The notes below the pieces were generated by a model, which had not been told where the DNA came from, searched no databases, and saw only the letters and a list, made by a program, of their open reading frames with translations. A DNA stretch of 64,000 nucleotides from Chitinophaga solisilvae (GTDB lineage: Bacteria; Bacteroidota; Bacteroidia; Chitinophagales; Chitinophagaceae). The stretch's first letter is position 1; each line of letters starts with the position of its first letter. The stretch covers positions 62,001 through 126,000 of the forward strand of contig NZ_JAABOK010000015.1 of NCBI RefSeq assembly GCF_009928525.1, read 5' to 3'. Both the position numbers and the translations under genes were made by a program. Below are positions 38,112 through 46,202 of the stretch, piece after piece.

Positions 38112-40142
38112 TTACAATCCGGACGCTTTCAGGTCCAGGGTTAAAAACAGCAAGCGGTCAAAAAATAACGGGTAAAGGTGATCTGATCCACCCTGGCAGA
38201 CGAATCCCAGATGCTGGTACAGCCGTGACGCCGGGTTGTTTTCCCAGACGGTAAGCGTAAGCCGCCGGCATTGCCGTTGCCGGGCTGTCTGCAGCATATG
38301 TTGCAGCATGGCATGAAAATAGCCCTGCCCCTGGAAGCGCGGGTCAATAATAACGGAATGAATGGCACAATCGCCTTCCTGCTGATGCAGGCGGAGAAAG
38401 CGGAGATAATTTTCTTCCACCTCCCGCATTTCATCCCGGTAATGAAAGTCGCCCTTGATGCTGACTTCATTACTTTCCTGTGCTGACAGCACTTCCGGCC
38501 GGAAGGCGCCGATCCATTCTCCGTCTGCATTATAGCATAGTTCAAACTGAGGGAGAAAAGGTTCTACATTCTGTTTGCGGTACAGTGTTTCAAAATTGTA
38601 TCCCGGCTTATTCCGGTAAGAATAATAGTCGATGTAATAGCCGGTGCTGTAGAGCAGCTTACCGAGGCGTATCTGATCGTCTTCTGCTGCACGGTTGCCT
38701 TTTATCCAGAAAACCTGCTGTGCCTTCTTTCTGCGCGAGGCATTTCTTCCTTCCACAGGAACGTCTTCCTGCGGATACCAGAAATTACCCTGACGGATCT
38801 GTGCGGTATTCCGTGCAATCATATACCGGGCGAACAGGTTGTTGACTTTGTCCAGCTGCGGATCTTTTGAATTGACGGAATAATAGTTAAACAGGTCATC
38901 CGTATTGCGCAGCTGGGTGAAGTAAACCACACGGAGTCTTTCTTCATGATGCAGCAGGGAAATATGTTTCTCCAGGTCAAGCGCATTCGGCAATGACCAG
39001 CCGGTTTGTTCCAGGCGCTGTATCACGGTATCATAATGCGCCTGTTCACCGGCTGTCAGCGGCACCAGCTGATTGCCAAGGCGGGCTTCAAACAGCACGC
39101 GCATACCGAATATCCCGATGGGCAGTTCTTCCCGCTCCATCGGTCCTAAAATGGAATAACGATCAAAGAAGGTACTGTAATCCAGTATCCTCCTGGTTAA
39201 AGCGGTACTCCATATTTCGTAAAAGCTGTTGAAGAAATTCCGTTCTACCGTTTCCCGATGGGCAGCATCCTGCAGCATTTCCTTTTCAATACCTGCCACA
39301 TGCGCTTCGAGATGCTTACGCATATCGCGCATAAACGGGTCGCCCGGCGATGCGAGGATAAAACCGTCTTCATCCCGGAAGGAGTTCAGGCAGCTGAGCG
39401 TTGTATCTGCAGGCACCTCCGGGAAACGCAGCATGAGGGCGGTATACCTGTGGGGGATGGTATCTGCATCAATATAAATACCTCCTTCTTTCTCCAGGAT
39501 AAAAAAACGGGTGTAATCAGACAGGTTCACATAATACCCTCCTGCATACAGGAGTTGTAAACGTTCCCATAAATGCGGCCTTTCTCTTTTGAGGATGACG
39601 GATAAGGAACGTACCCATAGTTTCACTGGCCCGAAGCAATAGGCTCCCACAACGGCATCGCGGGGGAAAGCGGTACTGTCTGCAATAAAATGAGGGCTGT
39701 TCAGCAGCTGTTCTTCATCCCATACCCAGAGGTATGACTGCATACTTTTCTGATGCTGCTGCCGCAGATGCTGATTCAGCAACTCCCACTGGTAGATGGC
39801 TTGTCTGCATGAATCAGACAGATCTCCGCCAAGCCAGATACGGTGCAGGTTCAGGTCTTCAATTCTGGTAGTGCTGATAGCGAAGATGGACGAAATCTCA
39901 TCCAGATCAAATTCGCGCCGGTACGTTTTTATCTGGGAACGGATCTGCTGAAATCCTTTCTCCCATTGAAAATTCAATTCCTGGGAAAGCAGCGGATCTC
40001 CCTGGATACGGGCCTGTTCCCGTTCGTCAGCGTTCCTTTTGAGGTCTGCCAACAATGTCTCACATTCTGATAACGGAGTTTCTACACCGGCCGACGGGAA
40101 TGTCCGGCCATTGTTCTGTAGCTGGTAGGATACACCTTGCAT
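38112..40142 (-). CDS. TcdA/TcdB-like glycosyltransferase fused to a GNAT acetyltransferase
   Basis: About 676 residues from ATG 40142; the frame is open to 40274 but the extra 44 residues look non-coding. The first two thirds resemble the DxD-containing glycosyltransferases of the TcdA/TcdB/OCH1 type: LNLHRIWLGGDLSD (nucleotide-sugar pocket, about residue 95), then YYVNLSDYTRFFILEKEGGI and the metal-binding YIDADTIPH about residue 220. The last 170 residues form a GNAT domain, with the acetyl-CoA loop IIDPRFQGQGYFHAML and the tail LTVWENNPASRLYQHLGF. No secretion signal is seen, so it probably acts on a small molecule in the cytoplasm rather than as a toxin. First gene of the cassette with PhyH and MFS. 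The fusion is one I do not know from characterised pathways. Confidence 0.75.
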   Translation of the reverse strand: MQGVSYQLQNNGRTFPSAGVETPLSECETLLADLKRNADEREQARIQGDPLLSQELNFQWEKGFQQIRSQIKTYRREFDLDEISSIFAISTTRIEDLNLHRIWLGGDLSDSCRQAIYQWELLNQHLRQQHQKSMQSYLWVWDEEQLLNSPHFIADSTAFPRDAVVGAYCFGPVKLWVRSLSVILKRERPHLWERLQLLYAGGYYVNLSDYTRFFILEKEGGIYIDADTIPHRYTALMLRFPEVPADTTLSCLNSFRDEDGFILASPGDPFMRDMRKHLEAHVAGIEKEMLQDAAHRETVERNFFNSFYEIWSTALTRRILDYSTFFDRYSILGPMEREELPIGIFGMRVLFEARLGNQLVPLTAGEQAHYDTVIQRLEQTGWSLPNALDLEKHISLLHHEERLRVVYFTQLRNTDDLFNYYSVNSKDPQLDKVNNLFARYMIARNTAQIRQGNFWYPQEDVPVEGRNASRRKKAQQVFWIKGNRAAEDDQIRLGKLLYSTGYYIDYYSYRNKPGYNFETLYRKQNVEPFLPQFELCYNADGEWIGAFRPEVLSAQESNEVSIKGDFHYRDEMREVEENYLRFLRLHQQEGDCAIHSVIIDPRFQGQGYFHAMLQHMLQTARQRQCRRLTLTVWENNPASRLYQHLGFVCQGGSDHLYPLFFDRLLFLTLDLKASGL

Positions 40143-40728
40143 GGTTAAATTGATTTTTAATGTCAATAGATGATTGCAACGCCAGGCACACAGCTTTGTA
40201 AGCTGTCCTGACATTATAGATAAGTGACTGTATGTCGGGTTTCCGTGTTTATACCATATACAATGGCGCAGCACTATAAGTACTGGTAACTATCCGGATT
40301 AACAAGTGGTGTATGACTGGGAAATTCACATCATTTCTGACATATACGGGTAATGGATTAACACCCTGAAGTGGCTGTCCTCATCATAAATAAAACATGG
40401 TTAATTATTAAACAATAGTGTAATGATGGCAATGTGTCCTTTAATGGGTTTTCCGAAAAAACATAAAAGTGGGTTTTGCTTATATATTGACATGGTCCCC
40501 GCACTTTCTGCGCACAAAACTACAGATGCTCACAGCAATGCAGCTGCAGTAATTTAAAATGACGGATATGCCCCGCTGGTAATGAAACCTGAAAAACACG
40601 CAATGAAGGCCGTTCCTGGCTCATTCCGATATTTACCCGCTCCCTCTTTCGGCTACAACTTAGTGGCTTTTGGCTACAGCTGTTGTATCGCTTATGCAGA
40701 ATTTTGTATCAACAAAAAATACAACAAT
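40143..40728. other. Divergent intergenic region
   Basis: About 590 bases between the divergent glycosyltransferase-GNAT gene and the NmrA-type gene, if the internal starts are right. The open frames reaching into it from both sides are low-complexity and lack domain features. A TTTTG at 40668 and a GAATTTTG box at 40699-40706 upstream of 40729 vaguely resemble promoter elements but are badly spaced. Nothing else is recognisable. Confidence 0.35.
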
Positions 40729-41634
40729 ATGAATATCGTACTTACAGGTTCGCTCGGCAACATTGGTCAGCCACTCACTGCCATGCTGGTGAACAACGGC
40801 CATAGCGTCACGGTCATCACCAGCAGCAAGGATCGTCAGCAAGCTATTGAAAACCTCGGCGCCAAAGCGGCTGTTGGCAGGTTACAGGATGCGGGCTTCC
40901 TGGCAGAAACCTTCAGGGGCGCAGATATCGTTTACCTGATGGAAACAATGGAGGCCGTGGGTGATATGTTTGATAAATCAGTAGATTTTATCGGCGACAT
41001 TACTAAAATCGGAGAAAATTACAAAGCGGCGGTAATACGCTCCGGTGTAAAACAGGTGATACATCTCAGCAGTATCGGTGCGCACACGAACAAGGGAACA
41101 GGCATCATCCGTTTTCACCACAATGTTGAAAGCATTCTCCGGCAACTGCCGGATGATATTGCCATCAAGTTCATCCGTCCGGTCAGCTTCTATATCAACA
41201 TGTTCTCCTTTATGCATCATATCAGGTCCCAGGGATCCATCATTTCCAATTACGGTGGTGATGTAAAAGAGCCCTGGGTTTCGCCGAAAGATATTGCTGC
41301 CGTCATTGCCGAGGAGGTAGACCAACCCTTTGCCGGTAAAACCATCCGCTACGTGGCCAGCGATGAAGTTTCTCCGAATGATATTGCGAAGACGCTGGGA
41401 GAAGCGATTGGCCAGCCCGATCTGAAATGGCTGGTGGTTCCGGGTCAGCAGCTGCTGGATAACTGGCTGAGCATCGGATTTAACGAACAGGTGGCAAGAG
41501 GTTTTATAGAACTGCAGGAAAGTCAGGGCAGCGGAGCGCTTTATGAAGATTACCATCAGCATAAACCGGTGCTGGGCAAGGTGAAACTGAAAGACTTTGC
41601 GAAAGAATTTGCAGCGGTGTATAAGGGTCAATAA
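40729..41634 (+). CDS. NmrA-like SDR family NAD(P)-binding oxidoreductase
   Basis: About 301 residues from ATG 40729, which begins directly at the Rossmann strand MNIVLTGSLGNIGQPLTAML (GxxGxxG); the frame is open to 40582 but the added 49 residues do not belong to the fold. Later segments GADIVYLMETMEA, VIHLSSIGAHTNKGTG and PWVSPKDIAAVIAEEV are typical of NmrA/atypical short-chain dehydrogenases such as NAD(P)H:quinone oxidoreductase QorB or NmrA-type sensors. The SDR Tyr-Lys pair is not evident, as in many atypical members. It is a single gene followed by a long hairpin at 41648. Confidence 0.82.
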   Translation: MNIVLTGSLGNIGQPLTAMLVNNGHSVTVITSSKDRQQAIENLGAKAAVGRLQDAGFLAETFRGADIVYLMETMEAVGDMFDKSVDFIGDITKIGENYKAAVIRSGVKQVIHLSSIGAHTNKGTGIIRFHHNVESILRQLPDDIAIKFIRPVSFYINMFSFMHHIRSQGSIISNYGGDVKEPWVSPKDIAAVIAEEVDQPFAGKTIRYVASDEVSPNDIAKTLGEAIGQPDLKWLVVPGQQLLDNWLSIGFNEQVARGFIELQESQGSGALYEDYHQHKPVLGKVKLKDFAKEFAAVYKGQ

Positions 41635-41647
41635 AACAGCAGTCTGT

Positions 41648-41692
41648 ACAGCCGGGCCCCTGGCAGGAATATCCTGTCAGGGGCCCGGCTGT
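41648..41692 (+). terminator. Long GC-rich hairpin after the NmrA-type gene
   Basis: A 20-bp stem (41648-41667 with 41673-41692) with one G-T pair closes a 5-base loop. No T-run follows; it probably still ends transcription or protects the mRNA 3' end. Confidence 0.6.
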
Positions 41693-41739
41693 ATATACAT
41701 ATTTAATAATAGCCATCTCCGCAGGCCGGCCATCACGCC

Positions 41740-41771
41740 GTTGACTGGTACCGCAAACTTACCTACCTTTA
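41740..41771 (+). promoter_or_regulatory. Candidate promoter of the AraC gene at 41797
   Basis: GTTG at 41740-41743 and TACCTTTA at 41764-41771, 20 bases apart, each differ from the Bacteroidota consensus (TTTG, TAnnTTTG) by one base. The ATG follows 25 bases downstream. Confidence 0.4.
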
Positions 41772-41796
41772 ACATACGGCTGAACCGATAAAGATT

Positions 41797-42525
41797 ATGC
41801 CATTCAAGTACTTTAATCCGGATATTACCCTAAGCGCCTACATTCAATGTTACTGGGAGCTTACAGGGGCAGATGCTGCCTTTGACACCCTGCATCCCGA
41901 TGGCTGCATTGACGTGATCGTGAATACCGGAGATCCGTTTACCGTACATCAGAAAAATATAACGCTGGAAGCAGGCGGCATTTATCTGGGTGGAGCGCTG
42001 ACAGCGGCTATTCATGAAGCCGTGCCGCCGGGAGTACGCTTACTGGGAATCCGTTTTATCCCCGGCTGCTTCGGCTATTTTTATCCGCCCTCCTCCCTGG
42101 GAGATATACGCGACAATTGTATTCCGGTGGATGACAGCTATGTTCCCGGTCTGAACCTCCTGAAACAATCGCCGGTAGCAGCACTCGACGCTTTTTACAA
42201 AAAGAGATTAAGAACATTTGATAATCCGGCCCTGAAATCCCTCTCCTCCATTATAGCCTGCGGCGGCAACACCACCCTGAAAGAAATAGCAGCGGCATGC
42301 AACAGATCCAAACGGCAGACAGAACGTACGTTTAAAAAACTGGTAGGGCTTTCTCCCAAACAATTCTGTCATGTGGCAAAATATATCCGCACACAACAGC
42401 TCCTGAAAGGGAAATCCGATGGAGAAACGCTGCTGGGCATCGCGCTGGAGGCAGGTTACTACGACCATGCCCATCTTACCAAATCGTTTAAAAAAATAGC
42501 CCTGCGCACACCGGGCGGAAAATAA
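41797..42525 (+). CDS. AraC family regulator with DUF6597-type N-terminal domain
   Basis: 242 residues. The N-terminal half (FNPDITLSAYIQCYWEL, LHPDGCIDVIVNTGDPF, GIRFIPGCFGYFY) matches the small ligand-sensing domain often called DUF6597 in Bacteroidota. The C-terminal half holds the two AraC helix-turn-helix units (TLKEIAAACNRSKRQTERTF and a second ending GYYDHAHLTKSFKK). It probably responds to a small molecule and regulates neighbouring genes; the small membrane-protein genes that follow have their own -7 box, so they may be its targets. Confidence 0.85.
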   Translation: MPFKYFNPDITLSAYIQCYWELTGADAAFDTLHPDGCIDVIVNTGDPFTVHQKNITLEAGGIYLGGALTAAIHEAVPPGVRLLGIRFIPGCFGYFYPPSSLGDIRDNCIPVDDSYVPGLNLLKQSPVAALDAFYKKRLRTFDNPALKSLSSIIACGGNTTLKEIAAACNRSKRQTERTFKKLVGLSPKQFCHVAKYIRTQQLLKGKSDGETLLGIALEAGYYDHAHLTKSFKKIALRTPGGK

Positions 42526-42565
42526 AATGTCGCTTTTTTACAAACACAGGCAACCATCCGGGCAA

Positions 42566-42573
42566 TAGCTTTG
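42566..42573 (+). promoter_or_regulatory. -7 box (TAGCTTTG) before the membrane-protein gene at 42588
   Basis: An exact match to TAnnTTTG, 15 bases before the ATG. No TTTG is seen at the -33 position. Confidence 0.45.
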
Positions 42574-42587
42574 CAGTAAAAAGCGAT

Positions 42588-42968
42588 ATGATCAGACTGT
42601 ACAAGGCTTTGATAGTCCTTATTTTCATGTATGCCTCCGGCCATATGGGCTATACTTTTTTTAATAAAGATGCCGTCACCCCGGAGGAAAAAATGTGGTT
42701 CTTTTCAGGAGGCCTTGCCCTGTTGTTAATGGGTTTTATAAATATCCTCCACTTCATCCTCCGTATTCCGCTTACCAGGAATATTTGTTTCATCACCAAC
42801 CTGGCTATGCTGTTGTTCATGATCATCCTTTGCTTCATTATACCCGAACCACAGGTAATTGTACTGGATTTCATCCTGGCAACGATACTCATAACAGCCT
42901 GGAAACATGCCGTAACCGTAAATAAAAGAAGCAGCTATGAAGTTAATTTACCGGGATTACAGTTATAG
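42588..42968 (+). CDS. Small integral membrane protein, unknown function
   Basis: 126 residues with four hydrophobic segments: about 5-23, 41-60, 66-86 and 89-108. I do not recognise a family. The last 32 bases overlap the start of the next membrane-protein gene, so the two are co-transcribed and perhaps form a complex. Confidence 0.7.
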   Translation: MIRLYKALIVLIFMYASGHMGYTFFNKDAVTPEEKMWFFSGGLALLLMGFINILHFILRIPLTRNICFITNLAMLLFMIILCFIIPEPQVIVLDFILATILITAWKHAVTVNKRSSYEVNLPGLQL

Positions 42969-43545
42969 GGCCGTTGCTGTTTCCGTTCTTATCTGGGGAG
43001 TACTCACAGGCGTTACAGCTGCCTGTTTAAGTCCGGACCCAGTACTTTCTTCGCTGTATGCAGCCAGGTTTTCTGCCAGAACCTCCTTTATCATACTATG
43101 CATTATCCTGACAGGAACAGGCATTAAAGGTATCAGGAATATCCTTTCGAACGCAGTATGGAAAAGGTTTTTCCGGATACTGGTGTTTACATTCTCTATC
43201 AATCATTTTATTCACCTGGCATATATAGGTATACATCATTATTATGCGGACCGTATACTATTACAGCCTGAAAATATACCGGGAACAATTGTTTATGCCC
43301 TGATTGCCATATTGCCGCTAACAGTACATAAAACAGCCGGCTTTCTGAAGCAGGCTGTTTTCTCCTATCTCCCCCTGTTGTTAACAGCCATGGTATTCAT
43401 TCTTACCTATCAGCGCCGGCTCACTTCTCCCACGCGGAATTTGTCGCCCTCCAGGCTGTATACCACCTTCCTGGTGATAGCTGTACTATTAATAATTCTG
43501 AATGTATACCGGATGATAAGAGAATATTCCGCAGGCCGTGATTGA
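42937..43545 (+). CDS. Polytopic membrane protein, unknown function
   Basis: 202 residues, with about six hydrophobic stretches (for example VAVSVLIWGVLTGVTAACL, FSARTSFIILCIILTGTG and YTTFLVIAVLLIILNVY near the C terminus). No family recognised. It begins inside the 3' end of the preceding gene in another frame and is followed 40 bases later by a third membrane-protein gene; the three form one unit ending at the hairpin at 44031. Confidence 0.7.
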   Translation: MKLIYRDYSYRAVAVSVLIWGVLTGVTAACLSPDPVLSSLYAARFSARTSFIILCIILTGTGIKGIRNILSNAVWKRFFRILVFTFSINHFIHLAYIGIHHYYADRILLQPENIPGTIVYALIAILPLTVHKTAGFLKQAVFSYLPLLLTAMVFILTYQRRLTSPTRNLSPSRLYTTFLVIAVLLIILNVYRMIREYSAGRD

Positions 43546-43585
43546 AGCCATGCATCCCTTTTTCAGCATTTTTATAACATAGGAT

Positions 43586-44020
43586 ATGAATAAGACTATA
43601 AAGATCAGTTTCCTCATAGCAGCATCCATCCTGCTTACTTGCGGAGTAATGCATGTACATGGCATCTTTTTTTCGCAGGACCTTTACCCTGAAAACAGGG
43701 AGCTGATGACATTAATGCAATCATCCACCATTCAGATGAGCCCGGCCGGTATTGTCTGGGACCTATGGATAGGCTTTCATGCCATGTTTGGCATGAGCCT
43801 CGTTTTTACAGGCGCTCTCCTGCTTTATCTTGCTGTAAGGCAGTTTCCTTTTTTATGCCGCCAGCATTACATCATATGCCTTTATATTATCACTATCGGT
43901 TTTTTCCTCTGGACGGGAAACAGGTATCTCATTCCACCTTTTGTTATCAGCATGGCAGTACCACTGGTTTTACTGATTACAGGCTATCTGATTATTTTAA
44001 CTACCCGGCCGGAGAGGTAA
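43586..44020 (+). CDS. Small membrane protein (LIC_13387-like)
   Basis: 144 residues with four hydrophobic helices. The segment GVMHVHGIFFSQDLYPENRE followed by a conserved-looking IVWDLWIGFHAMFGMSLVF helix resembles the LIC_13387 group of small membrane proteins, which have no known function; the resemblance is from memory. Third gene of the membrane-protein unit after the AraC regulator. Confidence 0.65.
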   Translation: MNKTIKISFLIAASILLTCGVMHVHGIFFSQDLYPENRELMTLMQSSTIQMSPAGIVWDLWIGFHAMFGMSLVFTGALLLYLAVRQFPFLCRQHYIICLYIITIGFFLWTGNRYLIPPFVISMAVPLVLLITGYLIILTTRPER

Positions 44021-44030
44021 ACAAATGAGC

Positions 44031-44070
44031 GCAAAAGGCAAGGTACGGTTGGCCGTACCTTGTCTTTTGC
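44031..44070 (+). terminator. Terminator hairpin after the membrane-protein genes
   Basis: An 18-bp stem (44031-44048 with 44053-44070) with one G-T pair and a 4-base TTGG loop, 10 bases past the stop. It would end the plus-strand unit and also lies beyond the stop of the minus-strand precursor gene at 44106. Confidence 0.7.
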
Positions 44071-44105
44071 AATGATAACAATTTACAATGCCTGCAGCTG
44101 CACCA

Positions 44106-44288
44106 TTAACATGTCTCACAGCCGGACAATGTTTCAAAGCACTGAAAACACATGCTGATACAGCGGCTGCAGGTTTCATATGTCAGCGAACCCTTTCCGC
44201 CGCTGATGTTATCCGGCCATTTAATTTCAGCAACTATCAGTTTTTTTAATGTTAACTTTTTCTCCGGAGGGAAATTTTTCTTTTTCAT
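44106..44288 (-). CDS. Candidate class I lanthipeptide-like (RiPP) precursor peptide
   Basis: 60 residues ending in Cys-stop. The leader MKKKNFPPEKKLTLKKLIVA resembles the K-rich KLxLxKxxI leaders of Bacteroidota class I lanthipeptide precursors. A double-glycine site follows (NISGG, about residues 28-32), then a 28-residue core with six Cys (ETC, SRC, SMC, FQC, SGC, ETC) alternating with Ser and Thr. This is the classic composition of a (methyl)lanthionine or other thioether-crosslinked peptide. No LanB, LanC, cyclase or ABC peptidase gene is in the window, so it would be an orphan precursor modified in trans. It is divergent from the secreted HExxH protein at 44533. A small Cys-rich metal-binding protein is the main alternative. 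Confidence 0.55.
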   Translation of the reverse strand: MKKKNFPPEKKLTLKKLIVAEIKWPDNISGGKGSLTYETCSRCISMCFQCFETLSGCETC

Positions 44289-44532
44289 AGATAAAAGTAT
44301 TACAGGTTAAGATGTGTCCGTTATCTCAGGCCAGGCTGGAGGAATCGCCAGTGTTTTGCTATATAAAAGATACTGAAATTGCCGCATATCAGTAAACACC
44401 TCAACGCGGCAGTTGACTAAGTCAGACCTGGTGATTACATTTGTAAAAATGTTTCGTTGCATGCAGGTGAAATGTACGGTGTGCAATTCCCATCAGCAAA
44501 ACCAAAATCTATTTACCCGACAAAGTATACTT

Positions 44533-45531
44533 ATGCGCCACCTTATTCTCATGCTGTTACTGCTTATCAGCAACACCGCATCATCACAATCCGTTCCACC
44601 GGGAATGAACGGTGTACAGGCATGGTTCTCTGCCTGGGATCTGGTTTGCCGTAACAGGTTCGGCCCGTCCGACACCGTTCCGGCCATCTTTCTGTATGAC
44701 GACTCCTCCTATTATTCCACCATTCCACGTTCGGCAACCGACGCGCGTTTCACTGCGCCCGGCCCCGGAGGAAAGGAAATGCAGTGGTATACCGGCGCCC
44801 ACAACGGCACGTTGCGCATCCCTGACGGGCAATCAGTTCCGCTGGGCCTCATGTCTTTTGCAGCAGCTGATTCGGCAGGAAATCCCTTCTTCGTAATGGC
44901 TACGCCCCGCTTCTGGAAAAACACGGGCGTGGAAAGCAGGGAACTTGGGCTGGATAAACTTGTTACCGCCGTATTCCTCCACGAATTTGCGCACACCCGC
45001 CAGCAACAGGGTATGGGCGCAACTGTAACTGCCATCGAGCAAAAACATCCGTTCCACGATCCGCCTCTTTCCGACGATATTGTGCAGCACCTTTTTTCAA
45101 AAGACAGTGTGTATACGGCAAAGTGGAAAGAAGAAACCAACCTTTTTTACCAGGCTGCGTTTCATCCGGATCAGCGCACCACAAAAAAACTGACCTGCGA
45201 TGCATTGCGGATGCTGCGCCAGCGGCAGACCAGCTACTTCACCGCCGGCAAAGAGATCTTACGGGAGCTGGACGATATCTTCCTGACAATGGAGGGGTTG
45301 GGGCAGTTTTCGGGTTTATACTGGTTGCAGCTTCCGTCCGGCGGAGGATTTACATACGCCACCGCTGTAGAGGGCATGCGGCGGAAGCGGAACCAATGGT
45401 CACAGGAAGAAGGACTTGCCATGTTCCTCATCCTCGACAAAACGGGTCTTAAAAACTGGGAACCCGATGTATTCTCCGCCCATCCGAAAACAATTGTGCA
45501 ACAGTTACATACTGCCTGCGGCTGCCGGTAA
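44533..45531 (+). CDS. Secreted protein with HExxH motif, putative metallopeptidase
   Basis: About 332 residues from ATG 44533, which opens on a clear signal peptide (MRHLILMLLLLISNTASSQS); the frame is open to 44413 but the upstream 40 residues lack sense. The centre has TAVFLHEFAHTRQQQG, an HExxH zinc-binding motif in a helix, with acidic residues downstream (for example KWKEETNLFY and SQEEGLAMF) that could supply the third ligand. I do not recognise a named peptidase family. Expected location is periplasm or outside. It is divergent from the RiPP-precursor candidate. Confidence 0.6.
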   Translation: MRHLILMLLLLISNTASSQSVPPGMNGVQAWFSAWDLVCRNRFGPSDTVPAIFLYDDSSYYSTIPRSATDARFTAPGPGGKEMQWYTGAHNGTLRIPDGQSVPLGLMSFAAADSAGNPFFVMATPRFWKNTGVESRELGLDKLVTAVFLHEFAHTRQQQGMGATVTAIEQKHPFHDPPLSDDIVQHLFSKDSVYTAKWKEETNLFYQAAFHPDQRTTKKLTCDALRMLRQRQTSYFTAGKEILRELDDIFLTMEGLGQFSGLYWLQLPSGGGFTYATAVEGMRRKRNQWSQEEGLAMFLILDKTGLKNWEPDVFSAHPKTIVQQLHTACGCR

Positions 45532-45584
45532 AACTGTACAGCTGAAATATATTCCGGTCTTCTGCAGACTAAATGAAGCAATAA

Positions 45585-46121
45585 ATGAAGAGAACAATCA
45601 CTTTAATTTTAATTCCTGTAATTACCATTGCCGCCATCTCTGCACTGGTTAAATATATTGCAATGGATCGCCTATCGTTTGCGTGGGCGTTGAATTTCCT
45701 GCTGATGCTATGTGTGCTTGCCTTTACGGAAGCCCTGAAGAGCCAGCTTACTTCTTCTTACTATCATGAAAAAGGATGGGAACAGAAAGGGAAGATATAC
45801 GAATACCTTGGAATAAATATTTTCAGAAAATTGCTGCTCTGGACCGGTTGGGAAAAACTCAATAAAAAAGCCAATCCCGTGGAGAAAGGTACCGGAGCTT
45901 TGATGCATCTGCATTACCAGACAAAAAAGAATGAACTGGGGCATGTCATTATCTTCTTCATCGTTCTGGGGTTTAATATTTTCGTAGCATTCAGATATGG
46001 CATTGTCAAATCCTTCGGGCTGCTGGTATTAAATGTTCTCTTAAATGTTTATCCGGTTTTACTGCAACGGTATAACCGTCCGCGGATAGCAAGAGTCCTT
46101 GCTTTAAGTAAACGGAGATAA
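45585..46121 (+). CDS. CrtO-like glycosyl-4,4'-diaponeurosporenoate acyltransferase family protein
   Basis: 178 residues with about four hydrophobic helices. The C-terminal half matches what I recall of staphylococcal CrtO: YYHEKGWEQKGKIYEYLG, then TKKNELGHVIIFF and the hallmark YPVLLQRYNRPRIARVL ending in KRR. CrtO adds a fatty acyl group in staphyloxanthin synthesis, but no carotenoid genes are nearby, and many Bacteroidota carry such proteins with unknown acceptors. A deleted copy of the same family lies at 60237, on the far side of cluster 2. A 12-bp hairpin follows at 46155. Confidence 0.7.
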   Translation: MKRTITLILIPVITIAAISALVKYIAMDRLSFAWALNFLLMLCVLAFTEALKSQLTSSYYHEKGWEQKGKIYEYLGINIFRKLLLWTGWEKLNKKANPVEKGTGALMHLHYQTKKNELGHVIIFFIVLGFNIFVAFRYGIVKSFGLLVLNVLLNVYPVLLQRYNRPRIARVLALSKRR

Positions 46122-46154
46122 GGATATTGGTACAAAAACAGCTTTGCACTATCG

Positions 46155-46202
46155 TATACTGAAAGGCTTCCGTACAAACTTGTGCCGAATCCTTTCAGTA
46201 TA
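46155..46202 (+). terminator. Hairpin after the CrtO-like gene
   Basis: TATACTGAAAGG (46155-46166) pairs perfectly with CCTTTCAGTATA (46191-46202) around a 24-base loop. No T-run. Similar in layout to the hairpin at 60325 that follows the CrtO-like remnant. Confidence 0.5.

Noticed and set aside
38112..40142. TcdB-like secreted glucosylating toxin
   Set aside because: There is no signal peptide, translocation domain or protease domain; the GNAT fusion and the dioxygenase/exporter neighbours fit small-molecule modification better.
42937..42968. Frameshift joining the two membrane-protein genes
   Set aside because: Both frames have their own start and plausible membrane helices up to their ends; a 32-base overlap of neighbouring genes is the simpler reading.
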